A stretch of 16,125 nt of DNA from Anaerolineae bacterium. GTDB taxonomy: Bacteria; Chloroflexota; Anaerolineae; Aggregatilineales; Aggregatilineaceae. The DNA lies in the NCBI GenBank assembly GCA_016929355.1, contig JAFGJA010000438.1, positions 1-16,125 of the forward strand, given 5' to 3'. Shown piece after piece: positions 1 through 7,284 of this stretch. Within the stretch, counting starts at the first letter, position 1. Each line of letters starts with the position of its first letter. The notes below the pieces were generated by a model. That model made no database searches. It had not been told where the DNA came from and worked only from the letters and a program-made list of their open reading frames with translations. Made by a program: the position numbers and the translations under genes.

Positions 1-269
1 AACTTGGGGAAGAAGCCCTGGCAGTGCTCGAAGACATACACCCTGATCTGATCGTGCTTGACGTTATTATGCCGGAGATGAACGGTATCGAAGTTTGTAA
101 ACGCATCCGTGACAACCCACGCTGGAATGCTATTCCCATTATTTTTTTGACAGCTAAAGGCCGGCCTGATGATATGCTCAGTGGCTATGATGCCGGGGCA
201 AATGATTATTTGGTGAAACCGTTTGATGTGTTAGATTTGCCGGAACGGATTACCAAATTGCTTAAATAG
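1..269 (+). CDS. Response regulator receiver domain, 3' part only
   Basis: This is the C-terminal part of a CheY-type receiver; the gene begins left of the window and the frame stays open to base 3. Visible signs are the phospho-acceptor segment LIVLDVIMPEMNG, with the Asp codon at 60-62, the IIFLTAK strand carrying the conserved Thr, and the VKPF motif with the conserved Lys codon at 216-218. The acidic N-terminal Asp pair lies outside the window. The protein ends right after the last receiver helix (ITKLLK), so it is either a stand-alone receiver or a multidomain protein with the receiver at its C-terminus; the window cannot decide. The Crp/Fnr-type gene follows on the same strand after about 51 bases, so the two may be co-transcribed. 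Confidence 0.9.
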   Translation, partial: LGEEALAVLEDIHPDLIVLDVIMPEMNGIEVCKRIRDNPRWNAIPIIFLTAKGRPDDMLSGYDAGANDYLVKPFDVLDLPERITKLLK

Positions 270-320
270 GGTAATAGGTTAGGTTATGCTTTAAACAGTC
301 GTATTAAAAGGATAAACATT

Positions 321-1010
321 ATGGCTGGGGTGCAATTTCTTCATAATGTATCTTTATTTGCGAATCTATCCATCACTGAACTCGAACCTTTGGCGCAGCG
401 CTTTATCACTCGCAAATATCGCAACGGCGAGCGCGTGTTTGATCAAGGGAGTCCGGGCAACAGCTTATATATTGTCAAAGCGGGGTTGGTTAACATTGAT
501 GTGTTGACCAAAACCGGTGAGCGGCAAGTTATTGCCCAATATGGTTCCGGGCAAGCCTTTGGTGAATTTGGGTTGTTGGATGGATTACCGCGATCTGCCG
601 GGGCGGTGGCGTGCGAACGTAGCGAACTGATGATCCTGACGCGGCCTGAATTCTTCATGTACCTCGAAAAATCGCCTGATGTGGCGATTAATCTGGTTGT
701 GCTGCTGAGTCGCCGCCTGCGGTTTGCCTTACAGCGCGCCGAAGATGACATCATCGATCCGTCACCGCCGGTAGTCCGGTTAGCGCGGCTGCTGGTCAAT
801 TTAGTGGATCGTTATGGAAATCAGCAAGATAACGATCTGCGGCTTGCGCTGCGACTGACCCAGGGGGAGTTAGCGGGTATGATGGGGTGTCCACGTTCCG
901 AAGCGGATGCGGCGCTGACCGTTTTGCGCGACAAGGGGTTGGTGGAGACGCATGGTTTGCAGATGATGATTCATAATCTGGCTGGGCTGCGCGCAGTGGC
1001 TGACCAATAG
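321..1010 (+). CDS. Crp/Fnr-family transcriptional regulator
   Basis: A 229-residue protein with the two-domain Crp layout: an N-terminal cyclic-nucleotide-binding beta-roll (about 8-120), a long dimer helix (about 120-145) and a C-terminal winged helix-turn-helix (about 150-220). The phosphate-binding cassette is recognisable at 80-92 (FGEFGLLDGLPRS); the Arg91-Ser92 pair matches the residues that contact cyclic nucleotide phosphate in Crp, so a nucleotide ligand is plausible. There is no N-terminal Cys cluster of the Fnr type. In the recognition helix (PRSEADA, 191-197) only the first Arg of the E. coli Crp Arg-Glu-Arg set is kept, so its DNA target probably differs from TGTGA. The start has an AAAGGA ribosome-binding site near 307-312. 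It follows a receiver gene on the same strand and converges on the next gene. Confidence 0.92.
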   Translation: MAGVQFLHNVSLFANLSITELEPLAQRFITRKYRNGERVFDQGSPGNSLYIVKAGLVNIDVLTKTGERQVIAQYGSGQAFGEFGLLDGLPRSAGAVACERSELMILTRPEFFMYLEKSPDVAINLVVLLSRRLRFALQRAEDDIIDPSPPVVRLARLLVNLVDRYGNQQDNDLRLALRLTQGELAGMMGCPRSEADAALTVLRDKGLVETHGLQMMIHNLAGLRAVADQ

Positions 1011-1025
1011 CTGATCATCATGATT

Positions 1026-1044
1026 GGATGCAGCACACGCATCC
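1026..1044. other. Small hairpin between convergent genes
   Basis: GGATGC (1026-1031) pairs with GCATCC (1039-1044) around seven bases in the 67-base gap between the convergent Crp/Fnr-type gene and the 231-residue gene. Neither strand has a T tract after it, so it is at best a weak bidirectional stop. Confidence 0.25.
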
Positions 1045-1077
1045 CGCGCAGGTTAAACGATTGACAAGGTACGGTCG

Positions 1078-1773
1078 TTATTCCGTGTCTTGGGGATCGT
1101 TTTCCTCGTCAATTTCCAGATCGGGTTTGGCGCGGCGCTGCACAAACGAATAAAACGGATAAGCCAATTTTTTCGGATCGGCCTGGCCTAGTTCGAGCGC
1201 GGCTTTATTCGCCTGTTCAAAATCCTGATGCATCCGTTCGACCATTTCAAGTTGATTGCTTGATGGTTCCAACGAGAACAACGCGATCAAGGTGGTGAAG
1301 CTGCCCGGCACAAAACAAAGCCATTGGCCGTTTTCCATTTCGGTGCTGCGCATTCCCGCTCGGAAGATTTCCGCCGCCGCCGAGCGATAACTACTGAGCA
1401 TAGGAACGATCAATTCCGGTTCCACCGCAAATTCGCCCAGTGTTTCGATGGGCATCCCACTTTTGTTGAAATAGACGCTCATACCAACGGCTTTAGCGGT
1501 CAATCGCTTCTTGATGTGCAGCGTATCTTCCGAATCCTGGATCACATCGCGCCATAAGCTGGGGTCTGCTTCCGCGATCAGTTGGGCGACACGCATGATC
1601 TGGCGCTGATACCGGTCATATAGCTGGTGAAATTGAGTGCGATTGATCTCACCATTGGCAAACTCTTCAACCAGTTTGCTCATCTTTTGATGCACATGGG
1701 CGATAAATTCCTCGCCCTGCTTGATGTTCTCAGATGGTGAATTATGATTGGGCATACCGGGCGTGTCCCCCAT
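1078..1773 (-). CDS. Conserved-looking protein of unknown function (231 aa)
   Basis: I do not recognise this protein. It is soluble, with no signal peptide or membrane segment. Residues about 15-75 are charged and probably helical (including QKMSKLVEEFANGEINRTQF). Residues about 93-195 read as an alternating alpha/beta domain beginning GMSVYFNKSGMPIETLG, followed by a helix with MLSSYRSAAAEIFRAG and hydrophobic strands (QWLCFVPGSFTTLIALFSL). That strand-turn-strand-helix order resembles a Roadblock/LC7-like regulatory fold, but this is inference from pattern alone. The C-terminus is very acidic (EIDEENDPQDTE). The ATG at 1773 has an AGGAG ribosome-binding site 8 bases upstream, and a TATAAT box lies further up. 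It is divergent from the receiver gene at 1982. A link to signalling would fit its neighbours but is unproven. Confidence 0.75.
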   Translation of the reverse strand: MGDTPGMPNHNSPSENIKQGEEFIAHVHQKMSKLVEEFANGEINRTQFHQLYDRYQRQIMRVAQLIAEADPSLWRDVIQDSEDTLHIKKRLTAKAVGMSVYFNKSGMPIETLGEFAVEPELIVPMLSSYRSAAAEIFRAGMRSTEMENGQWLCFVPGSFTTLIALFSLEPSSNQLEMVERMHQDFEQANKAALELGQADPKKLAYPFYSFVQRRAKPDLEIDEENDPQDTE

Positions 1774-1812
1774 GCGTTCTGCTCCTGAGTGTTAAAACGT
1801 TCTGATGTCTTC

Positions 1813-1818
1813 ATTATA
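1813..1818 (-). promoter_or_regulatory. Putative -10 box for the 231-aa gene
   Basis: On the minus strand this reads TATAAT, a perfect sigma-70-type -10 hexamer, about 40 bases upstream of the ATG at 1773. No good -35 match is found 16-18 bases upstream, so the call rests on the -10 and its position in a divergent intergenic region of 208 bases (1774-1981). Confidence 0.4.
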
Positions 1819-1981
1819 GCGGAGTCCAGGGCATTACGAAATTGAATCGATCTAATTTATCCTAACGATCTTTATACCCAGGACGGTAGACAGTGAGACA
1901 ATGCCTGTGGTAGACTACGAATACTGATTTGCCGCAATTATATCTCAAATTGATACGGCGTTACACGTTGGAGCGTTGTGA

Positions 1982-2416
1982 ATGTCAAATAACACGGGTG
2001 CTATTAAAATCGTGTGTATTGAAGATGATCCAGAAATGATCGATCTCGTCAAGCTCATCCTGACACGGAAAGGGTACGACGTAACCGGCGCAACCAATGG
2101 ACCAGAGGGGTTAGCGGCGGTGAGTGCCGTCAAGCCCGACCTGGTATTGCTTGATTTGATGATGCCAGATATGGACGGGTGGGAGGTGTTCCAACGGATA
2201 CGCGGCGACGACAGTATGAAAGATGTCCCGGTGATCGTCGTGACCGCGAAGGCGCAAAGTATCGACAAGGTGTTAGGGTTGCACATCGCCAAAGTAAATG
2301 ATTACATCACCAAACCGTTCGGTCCATCTGAACTGCTATCGAGCGTTCTCCGTGTCTTGACTGAAGCCGGTATCGAAGCGAAAGAGGCTTCGCCGGATGG
2401 CAGCGACGGCGAGTAA
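1982..2416 (+). CDS. Stand-alone CheY-like response regulator
   Basis: A 144-residue single-domain receiver. The acidic pocket is Glu14-Asp15-Asp16, the phospho-acceptor is Asp58 in LVLLDLMMPDMDGW, the switch Thr is Thr88 (VIVVTAK) and the conserved Lys is Lys111 (ITKPF). All catalytic positions are present, so it should be phosphorylatable. No output domain follows; after about residue 126 there is only a short acidic tail (PDGSDGE). Such proteins relay phosphate or act by protein contact. The start has a GGAG ribosome-binding site at 1970-1973, eight bases from the ATG. No histidine kinase is adjacent, so its partner is unknown. A strong intrinsic terminator follows, making it likely monocistronic. 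Confidence 0.93.
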   Translation: MSNNTGAIKIVCIEDDPEMIDLVKLILTRKGYDVTGATNGPEGLAAVSAVKPDLVLLDLMMPDMDGWEVFQRIRGDDSMKDVPVIVVTAKAQSIDKVLGLHIAKVNDYITKPFGPSELLSSVLRVLTEAGIEAKEASPDGSDGE

Positions 2417-2441
2417 ACTTCGTAATAGTTTGACTTGATGC

Positions 2442-2470
2442 AACAGGTGTCCGCGATGACACCTGTTTTT
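2442..2470 (+). terminator. Rho-independent terminator after the receiver gene
   Basis: A perfect 10-bp stem, AACAGGTGTC (2442-2451) with GACACCTGTT (2458-2467), closes a 6-base loop and runs directly into a T tract ending at 2470. It lies 26 bases after the receiver stop codon and insulates it from the methyltransferase gene. Confidence 0.85.
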
Positions 2471-2534
2471 GCGTGTGTTCCTGAGCTAGAATACGCGGCA
2501 CAAACCTTCTAATTTACACAAGGATAAAAACACA

Positions 2535-3419
2535 ATGCGAACGACGTTACAAGACCTGCTGGCCGCAGACGGGCCGATTGTCGCTGATGGTGGCATGGGC
2601 ACGATGTTGCTGGCGATGGGTTTAGCGCGCGGCGAAGCGCCTGAACTGTGGAACGTTGAAAAGCAGGATGCGATCCGCCGTATTCACCGGGGCTATATTG
2701 AGGCCGGGGCGCAGATCATCCTGACTAACAGCTTTGGCGGGAATCGTTACCGGCTGGGGATGCACGATCTCGCCGAACGCACTGCCGAACTGAATCAGGC
2801 GGCGGCGGAACTCGCCTGCGCTGAAGCAGAAGCGGCGGCAAATCCGGTTGTGGTGGGCGGTTCGATGGGGCCAACCGGCCAGATGATCGCGCCGATGGGC
2901 ACGCTCGCGTTTGCAGATGCGGTGGCCGCGTTTGAAGAACAGGCGCGCGGTCTGCTGGCGGGCGGGGTGGATGTCCTCTGGATCGAAACGATGTCCGATC
3001 TGGAAGAAGTCCGCGCGGCGGTTGAAGGGGCGCGTCACGCTGCGCCGGAGCTGCCGGTTGTCACGACGATGACATTTGATACCAAAGGCCGCACGATGAT
3101 GGGGGTGACGCCGGAAAAAGCGCTCGCTACCTTAAACGGATACGGCGTGATCGCGCTTGGTGGAAACTGCGGCAATGGGCCGGATGAGATCGAAGGTGTG
3201 ATCGAGAAAATGCATGGTGAAAATGCCGATGTGATCCTGATCGCCAAAGCGAATGCCGGATTGCCGAAAATGCGGGATGGCGCTGTCGTCTATGATGCGA
3301 CGCCGGACGTGATGGGCGACTATGCCGCGCGGGTACAAGGCTTGGGCGCACGGATTATCGGGGCGTGCTGCGGTAGTACCCCCGATCACATCCGTGCGAT
3401 TGCCGAGGCGCTCAAATAG
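2535..3419 (+). CDS. Homocysteine S-methyltransferase (methionine synthase domain I type)
   Basis: A 294-residue TIM-barrel protein of the Hcy-binding family, which moves a methyl group onto homocysteine to make methionine using a zinc-activated thiol. The three expected zinc cysteines are visible: Cys212 in GGNCGNGP and Cys278-Cys279 in GACCGSTPDH. Other family signatures are VADGGMGTML (17-25), the TNSFGGN segment (64-70) and WIETMSDLEEV (149-159). It matches only the N-terminal domain of cobalamin-dependent MetH; folate, B12 and reactivation domains are absent here, so either a separate corrinoid or folate protein or another methyl donor (betaine, S-methylmethionine) must supply the methyl. 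The donor cannot be told from sequence. The start has AGGA at 2521-2524. It sits alone between a terminator and the LysM gene. Confidence 0.9.
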   Translation: MRTTLQDLLAADGPIVADGGMGTMLLAMGLARGEAPELWNVEKQDAIRRIHRGYIEAGAQIILTNSFGGNRYRLGMHDLAERTAELNQAAAELACAEAEAAANPVVVGGSMGPTGQMIAPMGTLAFADAVAAFEEQARGLLAGGVDVLWIETMSDLEEVRAAVEGARHAAPELPVVTTMTFDTKGRTMMGVTPEKALATLNGYGVIALGGNCGNGPDEIEGVIEKMHGENADVILIAKANAGLPKMRDGAVVYDATPDVMGDYAARVQGLGARIIGACCGSTPDHIRAIAEALK

Positions 3420-3427
3420 CCAGGGGT

Positions 3428-3456
3428 GGCAGGTATTCGTTAATGCTTCACCTGCC
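3428..3456 (+). terminator. Weak hairpin after the methyltransferase gene
   Basis: GGCAGGT (3428-3434) can pair with ACCTGCC (3450-3456) around a 15-base loop, 9 bases after the stop codon. There is no T tract behind it, so it may only be a 3'-end stabilising hairpin or a factor-dependent stop. Confidence 0.3.
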
Positions 3457-3524
3457 GAGTAATGCAAATCGTGCTACACTAAGGCCATTGATTGGTCCAT
3501 GATACAATGTGTTAAGGGGGCCTT

Positions 3525-4949
3525 ATGCGAACAAGGCAAATCGTGACGTTTTTGTTGTGCGTGGTGATGGTTGGGACGGTCTTCGGCCTACCCGCTAACG
3601 TTCAGGCACAGGGCGGCAATTTACTGCGTAATGCAGATTTTGAAGGTAGTTTTGTGAATGTGGGCGGCGATTCAACGCTGCGCGTCGCCGAAAATTGGCA
3701 GCCCTGGTATGTCGAACACCAAGCCACTGACGCGGCAGGGATTAACTTGCAGCCGGAATATAAAGCTGCTGAAGCGTTCCGCGTCCATGCGGGTAGTGGG
3801 GCGCAGGAATACAATACCTTTTTTGCGACTCATACGGGCGGCATCTACCAGCGCGTGCCGGTTACGCCGAGTACGGAATTACAGTTTAGTATTTTCGTGT
3901 ATATCTGGTCATCGGCCACGTATGAGAATCCCGACATCAGCATCGATCCTAACAATGTGATTGTGAATGTGGGGATTGATCCCTTTGGTGGGACGGATGG
4001 TACGAGCGCTAATGTGATCTGGTCGGCTGATGCCGAGTTTTACGACGAATATCGCCAACTCTCGGTCACGGCGACTTCGCAAAGTACCGCCGTGACGGTC
4101 TTTGTGCGCACGGCTCCCCTCGGTTTTGTGGGCACAAATAATGTGTACCTGGATGATGCGGCACTGCTGCCGTTGGGCATGGCGGCGACTCCGACCACAC
4201 CCCCGACCAATACGCCGATCCCCACGTCGGATGTGCCGGTCCCCACACAGGAAGGAACGGTGACGCCGATCCCGACGATCATCCCCATCGCTACCCAACC
4301 GCTCGTTACGCAGCCCGCGATCACAACGCCTACCGCGACCCTGCCGGGGCAGTATAACAGCACGGTTCTGTATACGGTGGTGGCTGGCGATACCGTGTGG
4401 GAGATCGCGCGGCGCTTCGAGAGTACGGTGGATGCCATCATTGATGTGAATGGGTTGGATGCCACCGGCTTCCTGAGTATTGGACAAACCCTGGTCGTCC
4501 CGATCAGCGTTAATTACCAGCAGCCCGCTACTTTTACCCCGGTCCCGACGCAAGCGGCGGGTACAGGCGGTCAATATCCCGTAACCGCTACCGGGTCGTA
4601 TACGGTGTTGGGTGGCGACACGCTGTATAGCATTGCCCGCAGCTTTAACACGACGGTTGAAACCCTGGCGCAGATCAACAATATCGTCAATCCCAGCCTG
4701 ATTTACCCCGGTCAGGTGTTGACCGTTGCCAATACTGCGCCCGTCCAGGCGACGCCCACCCCCGTGCCCGTTCAGGCAACGGCAGTGCCGCAGGTGACGC
4801 CGGGCCAGCATGTGGTTCAGGTGGGTGAGAATCTGTTCCGTATCGCGCTGCGTTATAACATGACCTGGGATGTATTGATGCAGGCGAATGGCCTGTATAA
4901 CCCGCATCTCGTTTTCCCCGGTCAGATTTTGATCATTCCGCAAGGGTAA
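3525..4949 (+). CDS. Secreted protein with jelly-roll-like domain, Thr/Pro linker and three LysM repeats
   Basis: A 474-residue exported protein. Residues 1-29 form a Sec signal peptide: basic start (MRTRQ), hydrophobic core, and a likely cut after NVQAQ. Residues about 31-217 resemble a carbohydrate-binding-type beta-sandwich: the opening NLLRNADFEG, the YQRVPVTPSTELQFSIFVY strand and the closing NVYLDDAALLPL are typical. A Thr/Pro-rich linker (about 221-275) follows, then three LysM repeats at about 283-326, 359-402 and 429-472, each with the G(D/E)(T/N)-x(2)-IA core and P-G-Q end; the repeats bind peptidoglycan or other N-acetylglucosamine polymers. There is no catalytic domain, so it is probably an envelope-bound adhesin or scaffold. 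The start has AAGGGGG at 3514-3520. The DUF192 gene begins four bases after the stop. Confidence 0.9.
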   Translation: MRTRQIVTFLLCVVMVGTVFGLPANVQAQGGNLLRNADFEGSFVNVGGDSTLRVAENWQPWYVEHQATDAAGINLQPEYKAAEAFRVHAGSGAQEYNTFFATHTGGIYQRVPVTPSTELQFSIFVYIWSSATYENPDISIDPNNVIVNVGIDPFGGTDGTSANVIWSADAEFYDEYRQLSVTATSQSTAVTVFVRTAPLGFVGTNNVYLDDAALLPLGMAATPTTPPTNTPIPTSDVPVPTQEGTVTPIPTIIPIATQPLVTQPAITTPTATLPGQYNSTVLYTVVAGDTVWEIARRFESTVDAIIDVNGLDATGFLSIGQTLVVPISVNYQQPATFTPVPTQAAGTGGQYPVTATGSYTVLGGDTLYSIARSFNTTVETLAQINNIVNPSLIYPGQVLTVANTAPVQATPTPVPVQATAVPQVTPGQHVVQVGENLFRIALRYNMTWDVLMQANGLYNPHLVFPGQILIIPQG

Positions 4950-4953
4950 GCGC

Positions 4954-5367
4954 ATGAACGATTGGCGTGTAATCCGCAAAGCCAGTCCAGGTGAGGCCAG
5001 CGCAAGTGAGGTCAGTCGTCAATCAAATCAGATTGTGCTGGCCCGCGCCAAATGGTGCAAAAGCCTCTGGTGTCAGTTTAAGGGCCTCCAGATGCGGCGT
5101 AGTTTGCCGGAAGATGAGGGTTTGCTCTTTGATTTCCGGCGCGAAAGTGTGGTCGCTACCTCGATCCACATGTTTTTTGTCTTTTTTGCGATTGCGGCAG
5201 TGTGGTTGGATGCGGAAGGGCGCGTGGTGGATGCCAAGCTCGCTAAACCCTGGCGACCTGCCTATGCGCCTGCCAAACCTGCCCGCTATTTGATCGAAGC
5301 GCGGCCCAGTTTATTGGACCGCGTACAGATCGGCGATCACTTAACGTTTGACGAGGCAGCGCAGTAA
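4954..5367 (+). CDS. DUF192 family protein
   Basis: A 137-residue protein matching the DUF192 (COG1430) pattern over about residues 28-133: ARAKWCKSLWCQFKGLQMRR, then EGLLFDF, the HMFFVFFAIAAVWLD strand pair, GRVVDAK, and the closing GDHLTF. The function of this family is not established. Unlike many members it has no signal peptide; its first 27 residues are polar. It starts four bases after the LysM gene stop, with AAGGGT across that stop region serving as the ribosome-binding site, so translation is probably coupled. It ends 23 bases from the convergent histidine kinase gene. No terminator is visible in that gap. Confidence 0.82.
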   Translation: MNDWRVIRKASPGEASASEVSRQSNQIVLARAKWCKSLWCQFKGLQMRRSLPEDEGLLFDFRRESVVATSIHMFFVFFAIAAVWLDAEGRVVDAKLAKPWRPAYAPAKPARYLIEARPSLLDRVQIGDHLTFDEAAQ

Positions 5368-5390
5368 AAAACTAGCGGTAGCCGAACACG

Positions 5391-6773
5391 TTACATCTCA
5401 TCATCCGCGCTCTTAGCTGGTGTTTGATGGGGGGTCAGGGGCAGTGTGACTATAATTGTGGTTCCCTGGCCCTCTACACTTTCAAGCGTAATCTCGCCGT
5501 TGTAACGCTGCACCAGGGCATAAACGGTTGATAGCCCGATGCCCGTCCCGGTGATCTGGGCGCGTTTGGCATTTTTGGCGCGGAAAAATTCGCTAAAAAC
5601 ATTGGGGAGATCATCGGCGGGAATCCCGATGCCCGTATCGGTTACACTGACACGCGCTTGTCCCTGTTCTCGTAACACCGTGTAATCAATCGTTACGTCG
5701 CCGCCTTCCGGCGTGTACTTGATCGCATTGTTGATCAAATTGCCGAAGATGATGTTCAATCCGACATTGCCTGCCATAACAATCCCCGGCGCATGATCCA
5801 GATCACAATGCAGCGTGATCTGTTTTTGTTCGGCGTGAGGCCGCTCCTGCTCGATGATTTTGTCTAAATTGGTGCGGACGCTGTCCGGTTTGAGCGGCGC
5901 GTGTGCCGTACTTGCTTCACGGATGCGCGCTAACGTCAGCAAGTCATCCACCAGCGTACTCAGCCCTTCTAAGCGGCTGGTCACACGCGACAGAATCCCG
6001 GCTTGCTGCGGGCTGAGTTCGCCCGCGTAGCCCTGCTCAATATTGCGCATTAACGACAGGGCTGCGCCAAGCGGCGCGCGGAGTTCGTGTGTGGCAACGC
6101 GGACAAAGGTCGAACGCGCTTCGTACAGTTCGCGGATATGTTGTTCGCGTTGGCGTAAACGTTGGGCATTGCGGGTCACGAGTTCAGAAAGAACAAATAC
6201 TGTCGATCCAAAAAAAGCCATTACTGCAAAAATATAGGTTGTATTTTTGTATAAATCTTCAGCCAGCCCTAAATCGGAGATCGTAACGTGTGGTAGCGTA
6301 CCTGCACGCTCTAGCCACGCCAGCCCGCCGACGATGACAATTGCCAGCAGGATCAATCTGCGCGTTTGCCAGGGCAGCAAAATGGTCCCGGAGAGCGCCG
6401 CGTGAATCACGAAATAGATCAAGGTCGGGCTGGTGATGCCGCCAGTGAAATGCACCAGGGCAATCATCGCCAGCCAGTCTAAGATAACCTGACCCCAGGC
6501 CACTCGTTGAATGCGTGGCAGTGATTTGTCTTCTTCACGGCAGGCGAAAAAAAGGATGCTGTTATAGCTGAGGACTAACAGGCCGATGAGCAGCAGGGGT
6601 AAGGTGCGTAGCTCAATAGCTAGCCCATAGCGAGTAAAGAGGGTAGCGAACAAAATACCTAACCCAGCCACCCATCGCAATTGGATGAGTAACTGGGTAT
6701 TTTGACATAGTTCTTCAAATGTTGGCTGCAAACCGCGTGTGTGTGTACTATCCTGTGTGCTATCCGTAGCCAT
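5391..6773 (-). CDS. Membrane sensor histidine kinase
   Basis: A 460-residue kinase. Six hydrophobic segments at about 34-51, 57-77, 93-108, 117-133, 139-155 and 180-198 form an integral membrane sensor with little extracellular sequence. A short coiled stretch leads to the DHp helix with His229 in VATHELRAPLG, then the ATPase domain: N box NLINNAIKYTP (near 349), G1 DTGIGIP (379-385), F box and G2 GTGIGL (409-414). No HAMP or PAS domain is evident. The ATG at 6773 is chosen because GGGGGT lies five bases upstream; a TTG at 6794 would add seven residues. No response regulator is fused to it; the nearest is the receiver encoded upstream on the same strand (6898-7284), a possible partner. The stimulus is unknown; a hydrophobic or membrane cue would fit the sensor layout. 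Confidence 0.93.
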   Translation of the reverse strand: MATDSTQDSTHTRGLQPTFEELCQNTQLLIQLRWVAGLGILFATLFTRYGLAIELRTLPLLLIGLLVLSYNSILFFACREEDKSLPRIQRVAWGQVILDWLAMIALVHFTGGITSPTLIYFVIHAALSGTILLPWQTRRLILLAIVIVGGLAWLERAGTLPHVTISDLGLAEDLYKNTTYIFAVMAFFGSTVFVLSELVTRNAQRLRQREQHIRELYEARSTFVRVATHELRAPLGAALSLMRNIEQGYAGELSPQQAGILSRVTSRLEGLSTLVDDLLTLARIREASTAHAPLKPDSVRTNLDKIIEQERPHAEQKQITLHCDLDHAPGIVMAGNVGLNIIFGNLINNAIKYTPEGGDVTIDYTVLREQGQARVSVTDTGIGIPADDLPNVFSEFFRAKNAKRAQITGTGIGLSTVYALVQRYNGEITLESVEGQGTTIIVTLPLTPHQTPAKSADDEM

Positions 6774-6817
6774 CGAACCCCCATTCACTACCAAATAGAG
6801 CGCGCTTCCTCAGATCG

Positions 6818-6848
6818 ATCATAGCAGATCAGAGCGGATTTAAGTATA
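6818..6848 (-). promoter_or_regulatory. Possible promoter elements before the histidine kinase
   Basis: Two -10-like hexamers appear on the minus strand between the receiver and kinase genes: TATGAT (6818-6823) and TATACT (6843-6848), the latter 17 bases below a weak TTACCT. Either would give the kinase its own transcript independent of the hydrogenase operon. Neither has a strong -35, so this is tentative. Confidence 0.3.
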
Positions 6849-6897
6849 ACGCGCGGCAGCTTTTGAGGTAACGCGATTATGCCAAAGCTAAGTGAAA

Positions 6898-7284
6898 CTA
6901 TTTGAGCAGTTTTTCGATCTCACCAAGCAGGGTTTTGGGATCAATCGGTTTGTCGATGAAACCCTCTACAGGCAGATAGTCATCATCCGGGCCAAAGCGT
7001 AGCGGCGTTGTCTGGTGAACGGCGGTCACCATCACAATCGGGATTGCTTTATGTTCCTCTTTTGCCGCCGGCCCATGCAGCTTTTGCGCCAACTGGAATC
7101 CCGCCGTGTGCGTGTCCATCATGACATCCAGGATAATCAGGTCGGGCTTGAAATCTTCCACCGCCGCTAACCCTGAATCCTGCGAATGGGCGTCTTGCAC
7201 TTCGTAGCCCGCGCTTTCCAGGGGCATCCGAATCGCCATCACGACATCGGGATCGTCATCGATAATTAGAATCTTTTTTGCCAT
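6898..7284 (-). CDS. CheY-like receiver, last gene of the hydrogenase operon
   Basis: A 128-residue stand-alone receiver. It keeps the acidic pair (Asp9-Asp11 region of ILIIDDDPD), phospho-acceptor Asp53 (LIILDVMM), Thr87 (IVMVTAV) and Lys112 (FIDKPI). It departs from the usual receiver where MP-x-x-x-G is replaced by MMDTHTAGF, and it carries an insertion around 70-80 (HGPAAKEEHKA). A receiver subclass with this kind of loop is, from memory, common beside redox enzymes in anaerobes. The ATG directly follows the TAA of the endopeptidase gene with no base between, and AGGAG sits 10 bases upstream inside that gene, so translation is very likely coupled. Its position points to a role linked to the hydrogenase, but what it acts on is unknown. 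Confidence 0.92.
   Translation of the reverse strand: MAKKILIIDDDPDVVMAIRMPLESAGYEVQDAHSQDSGLAAVEDFKPDLIILDVMMDTHTAGFQLAQKLHGPAAKEEHKAIPIVMVTAVHQTTPLRFGPDDDYLPVEGFIDKPIDPKTLLGEIEKLLK

Noticed and set aside
321..1010. Oxygen-sensing Fnr identity for the Crp-type regulator
   Set aside because: There is no N-terminal cysteine cluster, and the only cysteines are scattered (Cys98, Cys190), so an Fe-S sensor is not supported.
3909..4979. Long minus-strand open frame (356 codons) opposite the LysM protein gene
   Set aside because: It is rich in Arg, His and Gly in an irregular way, has no domain pattern, and is fully antisense to a gene with a signal peptide and three LysM repeats; a codon-bias shadow.
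5368..5390. Bidirectional terminator between the convergent DUF192 and kinase genes
   Set aside because: The 23-base gap has no inverted repeat of useful length.
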